A DNA stretch of 64,000 bases, taken from Pseudo-nitzschia pungens (Eukaryota; Bacillariophyta; Bacillariophyceae; Bacillariales; Bacillariaceae). Position numbers and translations under genes: made by a program. Within the stretch, counting starts at the first letter, position 1; each line of letters starts with the position of its first letter. Of this stretch, positions 31,507-42,682 are shown one piece after another. The stretch is taken from the NCBI GenBank assembly GCA_037355855.1, contig CM074759.1, positions 7,688,001 through 7,752,000 of the forward strand, given 5' to 3'. Below the pieces are notes generated by a model, which saw only the letters and a list, made by a program, of their open reading frames with translations, was not told the DNA's origin and did not search any database.

Positions 31507-32442
31507 TATGAAGATATTCAAGGTGGTGCTATGATCTGTGCTAGCAAGGCTCCTGTGTAGAAGGGCTACTGGGTCTACAGTCAGCAACACCCAGTAACTG
31601 ACTAACAGGTGCTGAGCTCAGTGCTAGAGCTGTGTGCTAATTGCTAGCATACAGGCTCAGCAACAGGCTCAGCAACAGGCTTAGCAACAGGCTTAGCAGC
31701 AGGCTTAGCAACAGGCTTAGCAGCAGGCTTAGCAGAAGACCTATCCTGTCTAGTATTGCTAGCAGAGTTTACTAGGGTCGCCGCGTACGATTTGTACCAA
31801 TCGTACGTACCCCGAGTAAAGCACCTTTTCAGGGTGTAGCTAAATGCTACAGGGTTAGGGTTGCTAAGGCTACGAGATACTGAAAGATGCTAGCCTACCA
31901 TGGTACCATGCTAAGATACCATGCTACCGCCGGGGCCAGGTCATTGGTGTGTAATATGTACCATGACTGGATGCCCGGCCCAAACAGTTACCAAACGTGC
32001 TAGCATAAGTGGGCTAGCACACGATTCGATCTAATTAATCGGATACTCCGATACGGTACGCTACTCGTAGAATACAGTACCAGAGCTACAGGAGTTCTGT
32101 TATTATGCGAGTTAGCGAGTTAGCGAATCGATGTCACTTAGCGAATCGATGTCGCGATACAAGAGCTGAGCGCTTTGGCTCAGCTCCCCTTTTATTCACT
32201 CTTTATATTTCACTCTAAATTAAATGCCTATCATGCCCTCCCCTTTCGATCGATTCCGATGTACCTCTAGGGAAGTACCTTGTAGTAACTAAGTGTATGC
32301 AATAAGACCCTGAACAGTCCGCTGTTGTCTCACCCTTTGCCAGGGATGTACGCGTTATTATTGTTAAGGCTTTTCCTTATTTTCAGACCAGTACGAGCCG
32401 ATTAAGTTCCCCGAAGACCGCTGACGAGCGGATATCAACACA
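31507..32442 (+). repeat. 3' LTR of the copia element
   Basis: 936 bp, equal to the 5' LTR in length and in all segments compared by eye. It is followed by TCCC, the target duplication. Confidence 0.93.
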
Positions 32443-32446
32443 TCCC

Positions 32447-33278
32447 AGCAAGTGGTACATCCAAAGCGAAAGCAGAAAAAATTAATGAAAGAAGACCTAG
32501 TAAGGTTAACCTTACTAATAGTTGCTGCCGGCAGAGTCCGGATTCGAGGTGCTTCCTCGTTAGAAAGGATAACTTACCAAGTACCTTACGGTAAGGTTAC
32601 CTACCGATCTGTACCCTTTACCGTAAGATCCATCCATTGTTGTACAGTACGTCGTACTTCGTATTGAAGAAATTATACGTAAGATATCTACTATACTCGT
32701 ACAATTGATTATCATTAACATCGGATACTTAAACTCTGCGCGACCTAAAATCGCTCTATGCAACACTTACTCATAACGCAGTCACCCTTTTATTGGTCCG
32801 ACAAGATTCATTCGTTCGTACCGAAAATTAGCGATATTTAGACGATGCAACGGATAGACAATTGGAAACGAGGCTGAGTGCCGTAGCCTTTGTTAAGAAA
32901 AATTATGAGACGGTAAGGACCTTAGCGTTGAACAATTTAGTTCTACCTAATTACGATAACTTTATTTGATGAAACGGTTGAATTAAGGGCAATCAGCGAG
33001 TTTTTTTTCGACTCGTATCATGCAAAATTTTGGTATTTAGAAGGGAGGGATCGGAAAAAACAAGATGAATCTTCCAATTCATTGGCTTCCTAAATACCGT
33101 TCAACGCAACACACTCGATACGTATTTTACGCAAAAAAAAAGGTGGACTTTAATACAAGACCCAAGAGTGATTGATCTCAATCTCTCACAATATTTTGCT
33201 TCGACAAAAACAAACAAAGGAAACATTGCAGCAGCCCTCAAGCGATTTATCTGATAGCATCTACAGTGACAAACAATC
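32447..33278. other. Intergenic region left of the EEAPV gene
   Basis: AT-rich with GTAAGGTTACC and GTACTTCGTA words at 32500-32680. It should contain the promoter of the downstream gene. No gene is seen. Confidence 0.45.
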
Positions 33279-34571
33279 ATGACGACAGCAACACTTGATG
33301 CGTCGGTTTCACGCTTGGAAGGCATTAAAGGGAAGAAACATCTCTATGACAGGAAGAAGATAGCCGAGGCCGAGGCATTGGCTGCCGAAGCTCTTCGAAT
33401 GGCGAACGAAGCTAAGCTGGCTGCTGCTAGATTGGCCGAAGTCAAGAAGACCCTCGCTCTGTTTTCCAGCAAACTTGAATCAGCAGAGAAATCTGTAAAC
33501 AAGGATGCTCAAGTCAAACCGATCCCCCTAGTTTTGAAGGAAGTTTCGGTCGAAAAGCCTGCCGAGGAGCCTGCAAAGGAAGAAACCGTTGAAGCAGTTG
33601 CAGTTGTCGAGGAAGCTCCCGTTGAGGAAGCTCCCGTTGAGGAAGCTCCCGTTGAGGAAGCTCCCGTTGAGGAAGCTCCCGTTGAGGAAGCCCCCGTTGA
33701 GGAAGCCCCCGTTGAGGAAGCCCCCGTTGAGGAAGCCCCCGTTGAGGAAGCTCCCGTTGAGGAAGCTGCAGTTGTGGAAGCTCCCGTCGAGGAAGCCCCC
33801 GCTGAGGAAGCCCCCGCTGAGGAAGCCCCCGCTGAGGAAGCTCCTGTTGTGGAAGAGGCCAAGGAGGATCCTCCTATCACTGAAGAAATCGAGGTATTTC
33901 CAGCATCACCTGCATCCTCCAGGAAGTCGGCTTCCTCCAGAAAGTCCAAGAAATCTGCTCGTGTTGTTTTCAAGGCGTACCAAGTTTTCGCTGACGACGA
34001 TGATCAACGTGCACGTGTTTTTTCTGCACCCCAAATCTTTGGGGATGAAGACGATGAAGAAATTTCTGCATCTTCCGTAGAAACCCCCAAATCGCAAGAG
34101 CATGACATTATCGAAGACTTCTTGGATTCCTTGGGACTCGACTCTGCTTGTGGTGTTGACGACGAAACCCTTGGTTTCAAGGACAGACCAAAGAAGGAGA
34201 AAGTCCTTGTGAACCCAACAAAATTCGAGAACCCAACGAAGGCTGTTACGAAGAGCCCCGTGCGCGTCAAGGAAGAGACGACATCCGAGAATCTCTTCAT
34301 GAACATGCCGTCCATTCACGAAGAATATCTTGCCAAAAGTGCTGCCAAACAACCCAAGGAAGTTGCTGCCAAACAACCCAAGGAAGTTGCTGCCAAACCA
34401 TCGACCATTACAATTACACAAAACCAGCTTGCTGCCGTCAACCGAAACTATAGCGATCCATTCGGTGCGGATCACGACGACCTTGTTATTTGCGGACGCC
34501 TTGCCGATATCTGCGAACCCCCAGGCTACAGTGACTATTCTGATGTGCCTCCGGGATACAGAAGGAAATAA
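33279..34571 (+). CDS. Acidic EEAPV-repeat protein, function unknown
   Basis: 430 residues, single exon. Residues ~10-75 form a charged, Ala-rich segment that looks like a coiled coil (KIAEAEALAAEALRMANEAKLAAARLAEVKK). About 17 pentapeptide units of (V/A)EEAP follow, encoded by a 15-bp minisatellite at 33609-33857. The second half has Ser/Lys clusters, KQPKEVAA repeats and a C-terminal DDLVICGRLADICEPPGYSDYSDVPPGYRRK with two PPGY motifs that could bind WW domains. No signal peptide or membrane segment is seen. I do not recognise the family. The long frame, good start context and non-repeat ends support a real gene. Confidence 0.65.
   Translation: MTTATLDASVSRLEGIKGKKHLYDRKKIAEAEALAAEALRMANEAKLAAARLAEVKKTLALFSSKLESAEKSVNKDAQVKPIPLVLKEVSVEKPAEEPAKEETVEAVAVVEEAPVEEAPVEEAPVEEAPVEEAPVEEAPVEEAPVEEAPVEEAPVEEAPVEEAAVVEAPVEEAPAEEAPAEEAPAEEAPVVEEAKEDPPITEEIEVFPASPASSRKSASSRKSKKSARVVFKAYQVFADDDDQRARVFSAPQIFGDEDDEEISASSVETPKSQEHDIIEDFLDSLGLDSACGVDDETLGFKDRPKKEKVLVNPTKFENPTKAVTKSPVRVKEETTSENLFMNMPSIHEEYLAKSAAKQPKEVAAKQPKEVAAKPSTITITQNQLAAVNRNYSDPFGADHDDLVICGRLADICEPPGYSDYSDVPPGYRRK
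33609..33857 (+). repeat. 15-bp coding minisatellite (GTTGAGGAAGCTCCC)
   Basis: Tandem 15-bp units with third-position changes (CTCCC/CCCCC, GTT/GCT) fall into blocks, which indicates expansion by slippage or unequal exchange in frame. Confidence 0.93.
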
Positions 34572-35107
34572 ATGATGATGCCGCAAATTGTATGTCCAAA
34601 ATCGAGTCCCACAAGTGTTTATATTATCTTTATTACATTTCAATATTTTTTATGATTGAAATAACGAACAGAATTTTTTTAGGAAAACTTTTTACTGGAA
34701 TTATCGCTGTCTTAACTGTCCGTACTGAACTGTCTTTTTCATTCCTAGGTTCCGCCAAGGGAATCACAATTTTCTGTTGCGGAAAGTTGTACTTGCCCCT
34801 GTTAGGCGTAGCCCGAAGATATTCTAGATTGTACAGTATTGCATCGGGCGAAGAAATTCGCAACTTCTACTTTCAACTTCGTCTAGGATTAAAAGTCTGG
34901 ATTTAAAATATATATTACCACACAACAGCCACCGGATTGTTTCGACTGTTCGTTCCTTCCTGTGCTCTTGAACGAATCGCAAATTCATGAAAGCGATTAC
35001 CGTATGTACACCTTGTCGTTTGCGCTAGATCGAGAATGGCAGGGCCGAACGCGAACCCACATCCGTGTTTCGATTTCGGTCCTTTGGTACTCTCTGAACC
35101 GACCGCA
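34572..35107. other. Convergent intergenic region
   Basis: AT-rich, no coding signal. It holds the 3' ends of the EEAPV gene and of the minus-strand gene to the right. Confidence 0.45.
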
Positions 35108-35914
35108 TCAAAGCTTTTTCAAGGCGGCCGCCTTTTGCCGCTGCCGCTGATCTTCCTTTTTTGCCATGGTGATTTGCAATCGCTTCGCCTCGTCCGGGCG
35201 GGTCTTTTGCCCGTTTTTGCGCCCGATTTTCCCCTGCAGTTTTTGGCTGTAGAACAGCTCGGCATCGGTTTCTCCCAGAACAAGATCGGTATTGTAAACG
35301 TCTTCGTCGCCGCCACCATTCTCGGCAATGCGAGCCAGAGATCTCAGATCTGCCATGCTCTTGGCACAGCGCTTGATGGGCGTGACCACGAATTTTGGCT
35401 TCTTTTTCAAGGCTTTGGAGGGTTGCGCCGTTGCTTGTTCCTCCGATGCGTTCACCCCGAAATCATTGCAGGTCTCCTCGATTTTTTCCTTCATGATCGC
35501 GTCGCGAAAGGACATCTTCGAGCCGGTGGACCAAGAGGATTGCACCGAAGCCACAGAGGGAGAACCCGAGACCATGCTCCACGACGCAACGCTGGCAACA
35601 CCGTCCCCGGTTTCGGCTTGGCTCTTGTTTCCGATCAACACCGCATCGTCGTTGTCGCTCTCTTCCAGAACGGTGCGAAAGTTTGGGGTCGATTGTGCGT
35701 GCTTGAGGCAGAGAGAAGGCATTGCACCCACCTCTGTTTCGTTTCGGATGGGCTCCGCGATCCGGACCGAGTCTCCTCCGAAAGACGACTCCGCCAATTC
35801 CGGAACGAACTCCCAATCCTCCACTTCGTGAGTAGAGATCCTCGACGGGGACAGAGCGGGCCACTCGCTTGCGCAAGGGACGTGGGTCGGTGGGATAGTA
35901 GTGGTTGGAGACAT
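35108..35914 (-). CDS. Hypothetical basic-tailed protein
   Basis: 268 residues, single exon. The N terminus has SEWPALSPSRI and a VEDWEFVPELAESS motif. The middle is Ser-rich with TGSKMSFRDAIMKEK. A basic KALKKKPKFVVTPIKRCAKSM precedes a C-terminal coiled, Lys/Gln-rich tail (EDQRQRQKAAALKKL). No known domain, signal peptide or membrane helix is seen. The family is not recognised. Codon use and lack of stops over the full length support a gene. Confidence 0.6.
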   Translation of the reverse strand: MSPTTTIPPTHVPCASEWPALSPSRISTHEVEDWEFVPELAESSFGGDSVRIAEPIRNETEVGAMPSLCLKHAQSTPNFRTVLEESDNDDAVLIGNKSQAETGDGVASVASWSMVSGSPSVASVQSSWSTGSKMSFRDAIMKEKIEETCNDFGVNASEEQATAQPSKALKKKPKFVVTPIKRCAKSMADLRSLARIAENGGGDEDVYNTDLVLGETDAELFYSQKLQGKIGRKNGQKTRPDEAKRLQITMAKKEDQRQRQKAAALKKL

Positions 35915-37128
35915 TTTGTTGCGATAGTTATGTGTGTTGTGATTTCTGGCTGCGATTCTCTGCGGGTTGTCTTGTCGTTTACAACCTAATTCTTCGAGTA
36001 ATCTTATGCAAAGTGCGCGATCAAGGGAGAGTCGCCTGTGAGAACTCCAAACTGCTGTTGCTCTTCGTATCTCCTATATCACGGAGGGCTTAACGTTTCC
36101 ACAAAGTGCCGAATGCCTTTCAAACATCCCTGTGACAATAGCGTATATCGATAAAACAGGTCTCTCGAGGGAGTGTGTTGCAGTATTTTGTTGCTTGAAA
36201 TACTGTTGAAAAGGGACGCAGAAAGAAGTGGTTAAGGTTGGCATCACGTGATTTGATGCAATTTGATGGGGGGAAGGCGAGTGGCAAGGAAAAAGAAGCT
36301 CCATGTCAATTGAAACGTGTGTAACAGTTTCTGTTGTGAAAGTAATGGTGCGGCATGCCGTAAGTTATGTTACCTTACTCAAACTTGTCTAGTAATCTCG
36401 TACGGTAAGTTACCTGTATGTTCCTACTGGCTCCTTCCAATAACACCAATCACCAATCAAACCGCACGCTGAAGATGTGTAGTGTCGTGCGTCGCCCATC
36501 ACTGACGAATACTAAGGAAGCATTCCTTCTTCGCCGTTCTTCAAACCTGTGTCATCATTAATTCCTGTCAACCTGGTAACGTTCCAAAAAACAATGATTT
36601 CGTATTGTTGAAGATATGTATTATATCCATTTGTACGATGTACGGAACATACGTTAGAATGATTCGGTCTTTCTTCCACGATTGAAAATATTGTATTAAC
36701 GGTCGTCGGAAGTTAGCGGTTTGGATTGGATAGTCCACCTTTAAGTATCCATACCGGCAAGCTTTTCGGCATAAGTCAATCGTTCATCTGAATTTTTTGA
36801 AAGTTTTTGAAAACAAATCCTGGAAAGAATTCAAAACACGAAAAACAGGGTGGACCCAATACTATCACCTGATCTCATCAACAATACCAGCAGCCAGCGG
36901 CACTGCCCGGAGAGCTAGACAGGAGGTGGTAGAGAATGCTCTCATCAATAGATGAAGGACGTCGGATGCGCGACTGGCACAGCATTGAAGCTTTAAGCCA
37001 GCAGACGCTCTGACCAAATCGATTCGGTTAGTTTCGGTTGCTGGGACTGACAACATCGGAGTGCACAAAGCATTCATCGTTTTGGCGACACAGACTCCCA
37101 CTTTATTTCACTAGACTTCGATCCAACT
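35915..37128. promoter_or_regulatory. Divergent intergenic region
   Basis: 1.2 kb between divergent genes. It contains GTACGGTAAGTTACC words at about 36398-36412 and no supported coding frame. Promoters of both neighbours are expected here, but no element can be named. Confidence 0.4.
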
Positions 37129-40044
37129 ATGTCATGTACGAGACTATACACGGTGTCCGCCCTGTTCGTTGCGCTGCTGGTAGTCACAGACTTTCGACCG
37201 GGGAACGCAAAACGAACTCTAGCACGAAGGCTTCGCGGACGACAGACTCCCCCAATGCCGCGGAATGTGCTGGCCGAAAGCGACTTCAGAACCAATCGCG
37301 ATTACAAAAACGAAAGAAAACTCGACGAGAGCTTCCCCCCTTGCACGTACTATTTTCCGACAAAGAAATCCAAATTCAACAAATACGACGACGATTGGTA
37401 CGATCCCTGCAAAACCGAAGACTCGGATCGGTATCGCACCCAACGGCCCTCCTCTCTCCCAACTGATTCATCGGAATATGAACCTCGCACTAGATTCCCG
37501 TCCCGATTCTTCGCTGCGCCGAGGGAGCCGGTGGAACCAACTTCGACAAATGACTGGAACGACCCAACTCTCGAGATTATTGCCGCAGAAATCGCTCCTC
37601 GTCCGGTTGCATCCCCTCCGGCATCCGCTCCCAAACCTTCTCCGAACTTCACCCCATCCCCTGTTTCCAAGCCCTCCAACGCACCCGTTGTGTCTCCCGT
37701 TCCCAAGCCCTCCGAAGCACCCGTTGAATCAGAAGAAACAACGATCGAGGTCCAAGTCGCTGGTGACGGTACCAAGGAAGAAGAGGCGTCTTGTGTTGCG
37801 GCCCAATCCGGTCAAGTGATTCCGACGTCAATCAACTTCACTATTTACTACCAATACGAGTTATTGGCCGAACGGAAGGCTAACATGACAGGTGTGTTGT
37901 GGCCGGAAATCGATCGAGCATTTCAAAGGTTTCTAGCAAAGAAATTGATTGAGTGTGAAGCGGACGATGAAACCGGTGATGCCAAACCAACATTTGCAAC
38001 CAGACTCAAGAGTGTATCTCCCCAGCCGATCGACTCCTTCGGAACATTGTATCCCACTGGATGGAGCAGCAACAGTAGTGTTGCAAGCAATACTACCGCT
38101 TGCTCTTATATTGTTCTGGATGACAAATTATTGACTGAGAAAGACCTTTACTGTGACGTAGTGACGGGTTCTGTCACAATTTACCTATCAGAGGTGACCT
38201 ACATGGACGCCGCTAGTAATCCATATATTTTGTTTTTAGATTACGGCAAAGACGTGATTCAATTCCTACGGGATGAAATTAATGAGGGTGGCGATGAGAT
38301 CACAAAGTTTCTGGACGATAGCCTCGGCGTTCGCGGATTTTACTTCATCAGTGAGTCTCCCAGTTCAAATATCAACAACCTAGCTTCATCGAATGGAGCA
38401 AATCGCGGAACCACTTCCGCAACAACAGCCATCGCTGCTTCACTGGCTGTATTCACCGTATTTGCCGTGGCTACAGCAGGCTTTGTCCTCCGTCAAAAGA
38501 AACAGCACTTGAAAGAGTCAGACGCCTCTCTGAAGCAAGTGAAGACTCCTCGCACGGCCGACGACAGGGACTTTTACAGTCCCCCAGAATTTTACGGCGC
38601 AGAAATAAGTGATGATGAAAATAGTATCGATCACAACCTTACGGAACGATGCGCCAAAACTTCCAAACAAATATTTTTTCAATCCGAAAGGAAAGGCGTG
38701 AATCATCCTCAAACGTCAGCGTTATCTTTGTCCGATGAGAACAATCGACGCTCTAAAAGTCTCGACAACTCTCAAACATGCATCTCAGTTCATCTGGAAA
38801 GTTCTGATGCATTTATGGGCAAACACAATCGCACCAGTGAGCAATTTTCACCAATGCTAACTGGTTATAATGCGCTCTCTTCTCGCCCCGACCCTTCCGT
38901 CGATGAAAGTGTGCGATATTGTCAACGAGAAGAACAATATCCGCATGATGAGTACTCGGAAGAGTACGATGATCCTCAAGATGATATTGACCTCTCAACT
39001 ACGAGTTCTTCAGTCTCAAATGAGAGTTCCAAGGGAAATGAAAGCAAGGAGAATCTATACGCCTTACCTTGGTTTTCTGCACCAAAGCCATCTACGATAG
39101 GGAGCGCTGCTCTGGATTACATTCTTTCATTTGGCTCTTCCATTTTATCACCACCACATCAGCAATCAGATGAATCAGAAGCTTCTAACAATATACAAAC
39201 CACTCCAAATCAAGAAGCACTGCAAACTGGAGAATCTCCACGATCACGCATGGCACAAGTGACTGTAATAAATCCCGAAACTGATTCCTCACCGATCAGA
39301 TATAGCAGTCCAAATAGCATGATCAATTGGAGCATGATTAAAACGCCGCAAGCATTAACACCCGCCGCGAAAGACTCTCAATACCTGAACGAATCTACTC
39401 AAAGTTTGAACCAGCAAAAGACCAATCGATCCTCCCGTTCGTCGAGCGAAAAAGGAAACAAACGTTATTTGGAATATTCGAAAAGTCGACGTCAATCATT
39501 ACAGAGCCGCGCCAAAAATTACAGGCGGACTTTAAGCGAATCTCCAGCTAGCTCATGGCCAGCTTCTCGTGAATTTAGTCGATCCGTATCACTTTACAAG
39601 AACTCAGGCCATTTATCCTCTTCTCATCATTCATCTTGGACCGATCCAACTTTGAGTGAAGGCACACCAAGTACTGCACGGGCCGCACAAATATTGAGTG
39701 TGTCAACACCACTTATATCCGATAGAACACGACAAAATTCGAGTAGTGAACCCTCACCAGAGAAGCGACGTTCACGAGTCTCAAAAGCCCCTAGAATTCG
39801 TAAAAGCTACACGTCTCTCAACGATATAGAAGATATTTTGGACATTGAAGAGTCGTCGAGAGTTGCGTCAACCCTGAAGTCCGACTATGACCAGAACGGG
39901 GAGATGTTTCTGTCACTAGAGTCTGATGAGGAACGACAAGAGGTCGACCACTTTTCGCCATACGGTTCGGAAAACTTTTCACCATACGGTTCGGAACCAA
40001 CATCAAAACCTACAAGGTCTCAGTCTAATACTGTGATGCTATAG
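37129..40044 (+). CDS. Putative type I membrane protein with Ser-rich cytosolic tail
   Basis: 971 residues, single exon. It has an N-terminal signal peptide (LYTVSALFVALLVVTDF, cleavage after GNA is likely) and then an ectodomain of ~400 residues. The ectodomain has a Pro/Ser linker (VPKPSEAPV-like repeats, residues ~165-205) and a compact domain with YYQYELLAERKANMTGVLWPEIDRAFQRFLAKKLIEC and paired cysteines. One membrane helix lies at about 434-456 (TAIAASLAVFTVFAVATAGFVL), followed by RQKKQ. The ~510-residue tail is Ser/Asn/Arg-rich with many SP/RS phosphosites and no known domain. The architecture suggests a cell-surface or wall-linked protein; the family is not recognised and this role is inference. 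Confidence 0.7.
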   Translation: MSCTRLYTVSALFVALLVVTDFRPGNAKRTLARRLRGRQTPPMPRNVLAESDFRTNRDYKNERKLDESFPPCTYYFPTKKSKFNKYDDDWYDPCKTEDSDRYRTQRPSSLPTDSSEYEPRTRFPSRFFAAPREPVEPTSTNDWNDPTLEIIAAEIAPRPVASPPASAPKPSPNFTPSPVSKPSNAPVVSPVPKPSEAPVESEETTIEVQVAGDGTKEEEASCVAAQSGQVIPTSINFTIYYQYELLAERKANMTGVLWPEIDRAFQRFLAKKLIECEADDETGDAKPTFATRLKSVSPQPIDSFGTLYPTGWSSNSSVASNTTACSYIVLDDKLLTEKDLYCDVVTGSVTIYLSEVTYMDAASNPYILFLDYGKDVIQFLRDEINEGGDEITKFLDDSLGVRGFYFISESPSSNINNLASSNGANRGTTSATTAIAASLAVFTVFAVATAGFVLRQKKQHLKESDASLKQVKTPRTADDRDFYSPPEFYGAEISDDENSIDHNLTERCAKTSKQIFFQSERKGVNHPQTSALSLSDENNRRSKSLDNSQTCISVHLESSDAFMGKHNRTSEQFSPMLTGYNALSSRPDPSVDESVRYCQREEQYPHDEYSEEYDDPQDDIDLSTTSSSVSNESSKGNESKENLYALPWFSAPKPSTIGSAALDYILSFGSSILSPPHQQSDESEASNNIQTTPNQEALQTGESPRSRMAQVTVINPETDSSPIRYSSPNSMINWSMIKTPQALTPAAKDSQYLNESTQSLNQQKTNRSSRSSSEKGNKRYLEYSKSRRQSLQSRAKNYRRTLSESPASSWPASREFSRSVSLYKNSGHLSSSHHSSWTDPTLSEGTPSTARAAQILSVSTPLISDRTRQNSSSEPSPEKRRSRVSKAPRIRKSYTSLNDIEDILDIEESSRVASTLKSDYDQNGEMFLSLESDEERQEVDHFSPYGSENFSPYGSEPTSKPTRSQSNTVML

Positions 40045-40498
40045 ATTATCGGCAATAATCCTAAACCTCTGTACATATGAGTTCTGCAACATTACAGCCG
40101 AATTCACTCCTATCCCCTTAAGCAAAAGCTAGAAATTTGAAGCGTTTTGATGTATTGGTATTTACGATATCACTGTTATAATGCTTCATATTGTTGTATA
40201 GGCCAGCGGGAAGCGTCGGCAGCATCTCTAAAGTATTGTGCCGGTACGAGTAGTCGTTATCGAGTTGCATTCCACGGTTCATGATTTATTTTCACGATTA
40301 GCTTCCCTTCATGTACAATGAATAAAACTCATTCATCAATTGGTCTGGAAAAAATAATTTAGAGGTACTCGAAAACCAAGAGACAAATTGATTTTAAATT
40401 GATTTCAAAAAGGCTAACGTCACTGTACGTGACATGTTTGATGTCAAACTACTCTACTTGGTGTCCAAAAAGCTCTAAAAAGCTATTGTTTTTCTTAA
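40045..40498. other. Convergent intergenic region
   Basis: 454 bp with the 3' ends of two convergent genes; an AATAAA lies at about 40320. Nothing else is seen. Confidence 0.45.
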
Positions 40499-42682
40499 TC
40501 ATATCGTGCTATTCGGTGCGTCCGAGTCGATGGGTTCAATTTCTTCTGTTGTCAGCTCCGCGGATGCAATAAGTTCCGCGTTGATCCTTTCTTCTTCGAC
40601 AAAAATCTCCGCGATTCTTTCCTTCTCCTTTTCGTCGTCGCTTACATCCTCGCCATCAATTATTTCGGTGAATTGTCCATCATTGTGAATTTTCCATTTT
40701 TGTGTGCTGTCCCCGATCTGTTGGACAATATCCCGAGCTGCGAATGGATGTCCCAACTTCTTGGCAGCCTCTGACATTTCTTTAAGTTTTAGTTCATCAT
40801 TGAGCCACAACACAACTTCTTCGGCAATGGCTTCCGTGTCGGTATCTCGACAAAATGCACCGAATCCTCCGTCCACAACATAATCTACATTGCCCTCCTC
40901 TTGGCCCGGAAGAAACGAAGTCAGCATCACGGGCAAAGACAGCGCAGCAGCTTCGGAAATTGTTCCTGGTCCTGCCTTAGAGATCAGAACATCTGCGGCT
41001 ACCATATATTCTGCCATGTTCTTCACGAATCCTAGAGGTACGACTGAAACCGTACCGGTGCCATTAGCTTCGAGAGATCCTGTTGGCTTGATTTCATAGT
41101 CAGCATTTTGCTGAACTATGGTGTCATCTGCCTCGTTCTCCGAAACCACGGGTGTCGCCTCCTCTTCTTTCTCCGCCTCCTTTACCTCCGGCTCCGGTGC
41201 CACCTCCTCTGATGGAATGGTCGCGAGAGCTTGTGTCGGGCTCTCCTCCTCTTCGACACTTTCGGAATCGACATTCTTATTTTCTTCTTGCGGTCCATTT
41301 TCAATAGCTTCAACCTTTTTCGGGGGGGAGGGGATGAACACAGCGCTATCGTTGTTTCTTTTGATGCTTCCCGAACTCAAAATCTTTCGCAATTGATGGA
41401 ATGATCCCGTGGCCTCGATGCATCCTGCGGTCAGAGCAACTTCTGCAGCATCTCCACAACCTCCAGACGGGAACAAGGTTGCTGCCGAAAACAGACCTCG
41501 CTTCCTCGGCTTCTTTTCGATTTTGTTGGTGGTTCGTTTTTGAAAGACCTCTCCCCAATCTCTGTCTTCTAGTCCCTTTTTCAGTTTTTCGTTTCTGCCG
41601 CATACTACCATGATCACAGCATTCACGCTCTGCTTGACGAGTTCGACATAGAGAGCGTCGACAATGTTCGACAACGAACCAACACCTTCTCCACCTCCCA
41701 TCACCAGCAGCGTCTTTCGATCCACGGCCGGGAGCTTTAATTTTTCCCGGACTTCGCGCTGATATTGCTGCCCTGCCTCACTCATGCGGTCTCCGAGCTT
41801 TTCGGACTCTACCGCAAAGTCGTGGCGGATCGGAAGCCCAACCAAAACCAGTTTCTCTTCGGGAATGCCCTTCTTGAGAGCCAATTCGTGGATTTGTGGC
41901 GATCCGACAAAGAGCTTTTCTACCCCGGCCGAAAACCACGTGCTGTGGGCCGATCCGAGATCCGTGACCACGGTGAACATCGGCAAGTGCTTTCCCGTCT
42001 CGTGGCTGATCTTGTTGCACGAAAGAACGGGGACGCTGGTTTGGAGGGGGTGGACACTCACAACGACATCTGGTTTGTAAGCCTTGATTTTTTTTCGAAT
42101 GCTGCGTTCGCAAACGACCGACATGACTTTGATATTCGTTTCCACAACACGTTCCATCGCCTTTGAGTTGGATACTCTGTATAGAATTTTCCATTGATTT
42201 GGGTGAGCGCTCAGGTGTTTGTAATAAGGCACAATCGAATTATAGGGAGGCAAATACGCCTCTGTGGCAAGATCGAGAAGATCGTAACTGCTTCCCTCAA
42301 ACAATAGCTCAAACTGTGCTGCGAGTGATTCGGCACTCGCTCGATGGCCGCCTAAAGAGCCAAGACAGAGAGAGGGGGAGCGAGAGAGACAGGCAGAGGA
42401 GTGAGTCGAGAACAAAAATCACGGGCAATCACCCAAAGGGATTGTGCTTTTGTAGAAAATTTGGAGTTGCGTATACACACCTCCGGTGTCCGAGCTCAAA
42501 AACAAGACCCTCAGTCCTCCAGAACCAACCGAGGATGAATCTTCTTTCCCTTTGTCTCCGACATCTTTTTCTTCGGAAGATTCGTTTGCTTCCTGTTCCA
42601 CGCTGCTAGAAGGTTCGTTGTCGCTGTCGGGGACAGCACCCGAAGATTCCTCTCCCGTTTTCTCTTCGTGTTCCGAACTCAT
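40499..42682 (-). CDS. MGD1: Monogalactosyldiacylglycerol (MGDG) synthase
   Basis: Exons 42682-42481 and 42351-40499 join in phase 1, giving 684 residues. The splice restores LSSDTGGGHRASAESL, the start of the family domain. The enzyme moves galactose from UDP-Gal to diacylglycerol and makes the main thylakoid lipid at the plastid envelope. Further motifs: VVSVHPLQTSVP, MFTVVTDLGSAHSTWF, MGGGEGVGSLS, MVVCGRNEKL, VLISKAGPGTISEA and LPGQEEGNVDYVV, all in plant MGD order. Between VCGRNEKL and PLGFVKNM lies a ~165-residue acidic insertion that plant enzymes lack. The first exon is acidic and Ser-rich without a signal peptide; a further upstream exon with the plastid presequence is possible because the frame stays open upstream of the ATG. 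A C-terminal acidic extension is also present. Confidence 0.9.

Larger units (their letters stand above)
22519..32442 (+). mobile_element. Complete Ty1/copia LTR retrotransposon (CoDi-like)
   Basis: Two LTRs of 936 bp flank 8.05 kb of internal sequence with gag and pol in plus direction. TCCC is repeated outside both LTRs (22515-22518 and 32443-32446). The LTRs begin TATGAAGATATTC and end GGATATCAACACA, and by eye they are identical over every part compared, which implies a recent insertion. A purine block (CACGGGGAC) precedes the 3' LTR. The order integrase before reverse transcriptase marks it as copia. No env-like gene is present. Confidence 0.95.
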
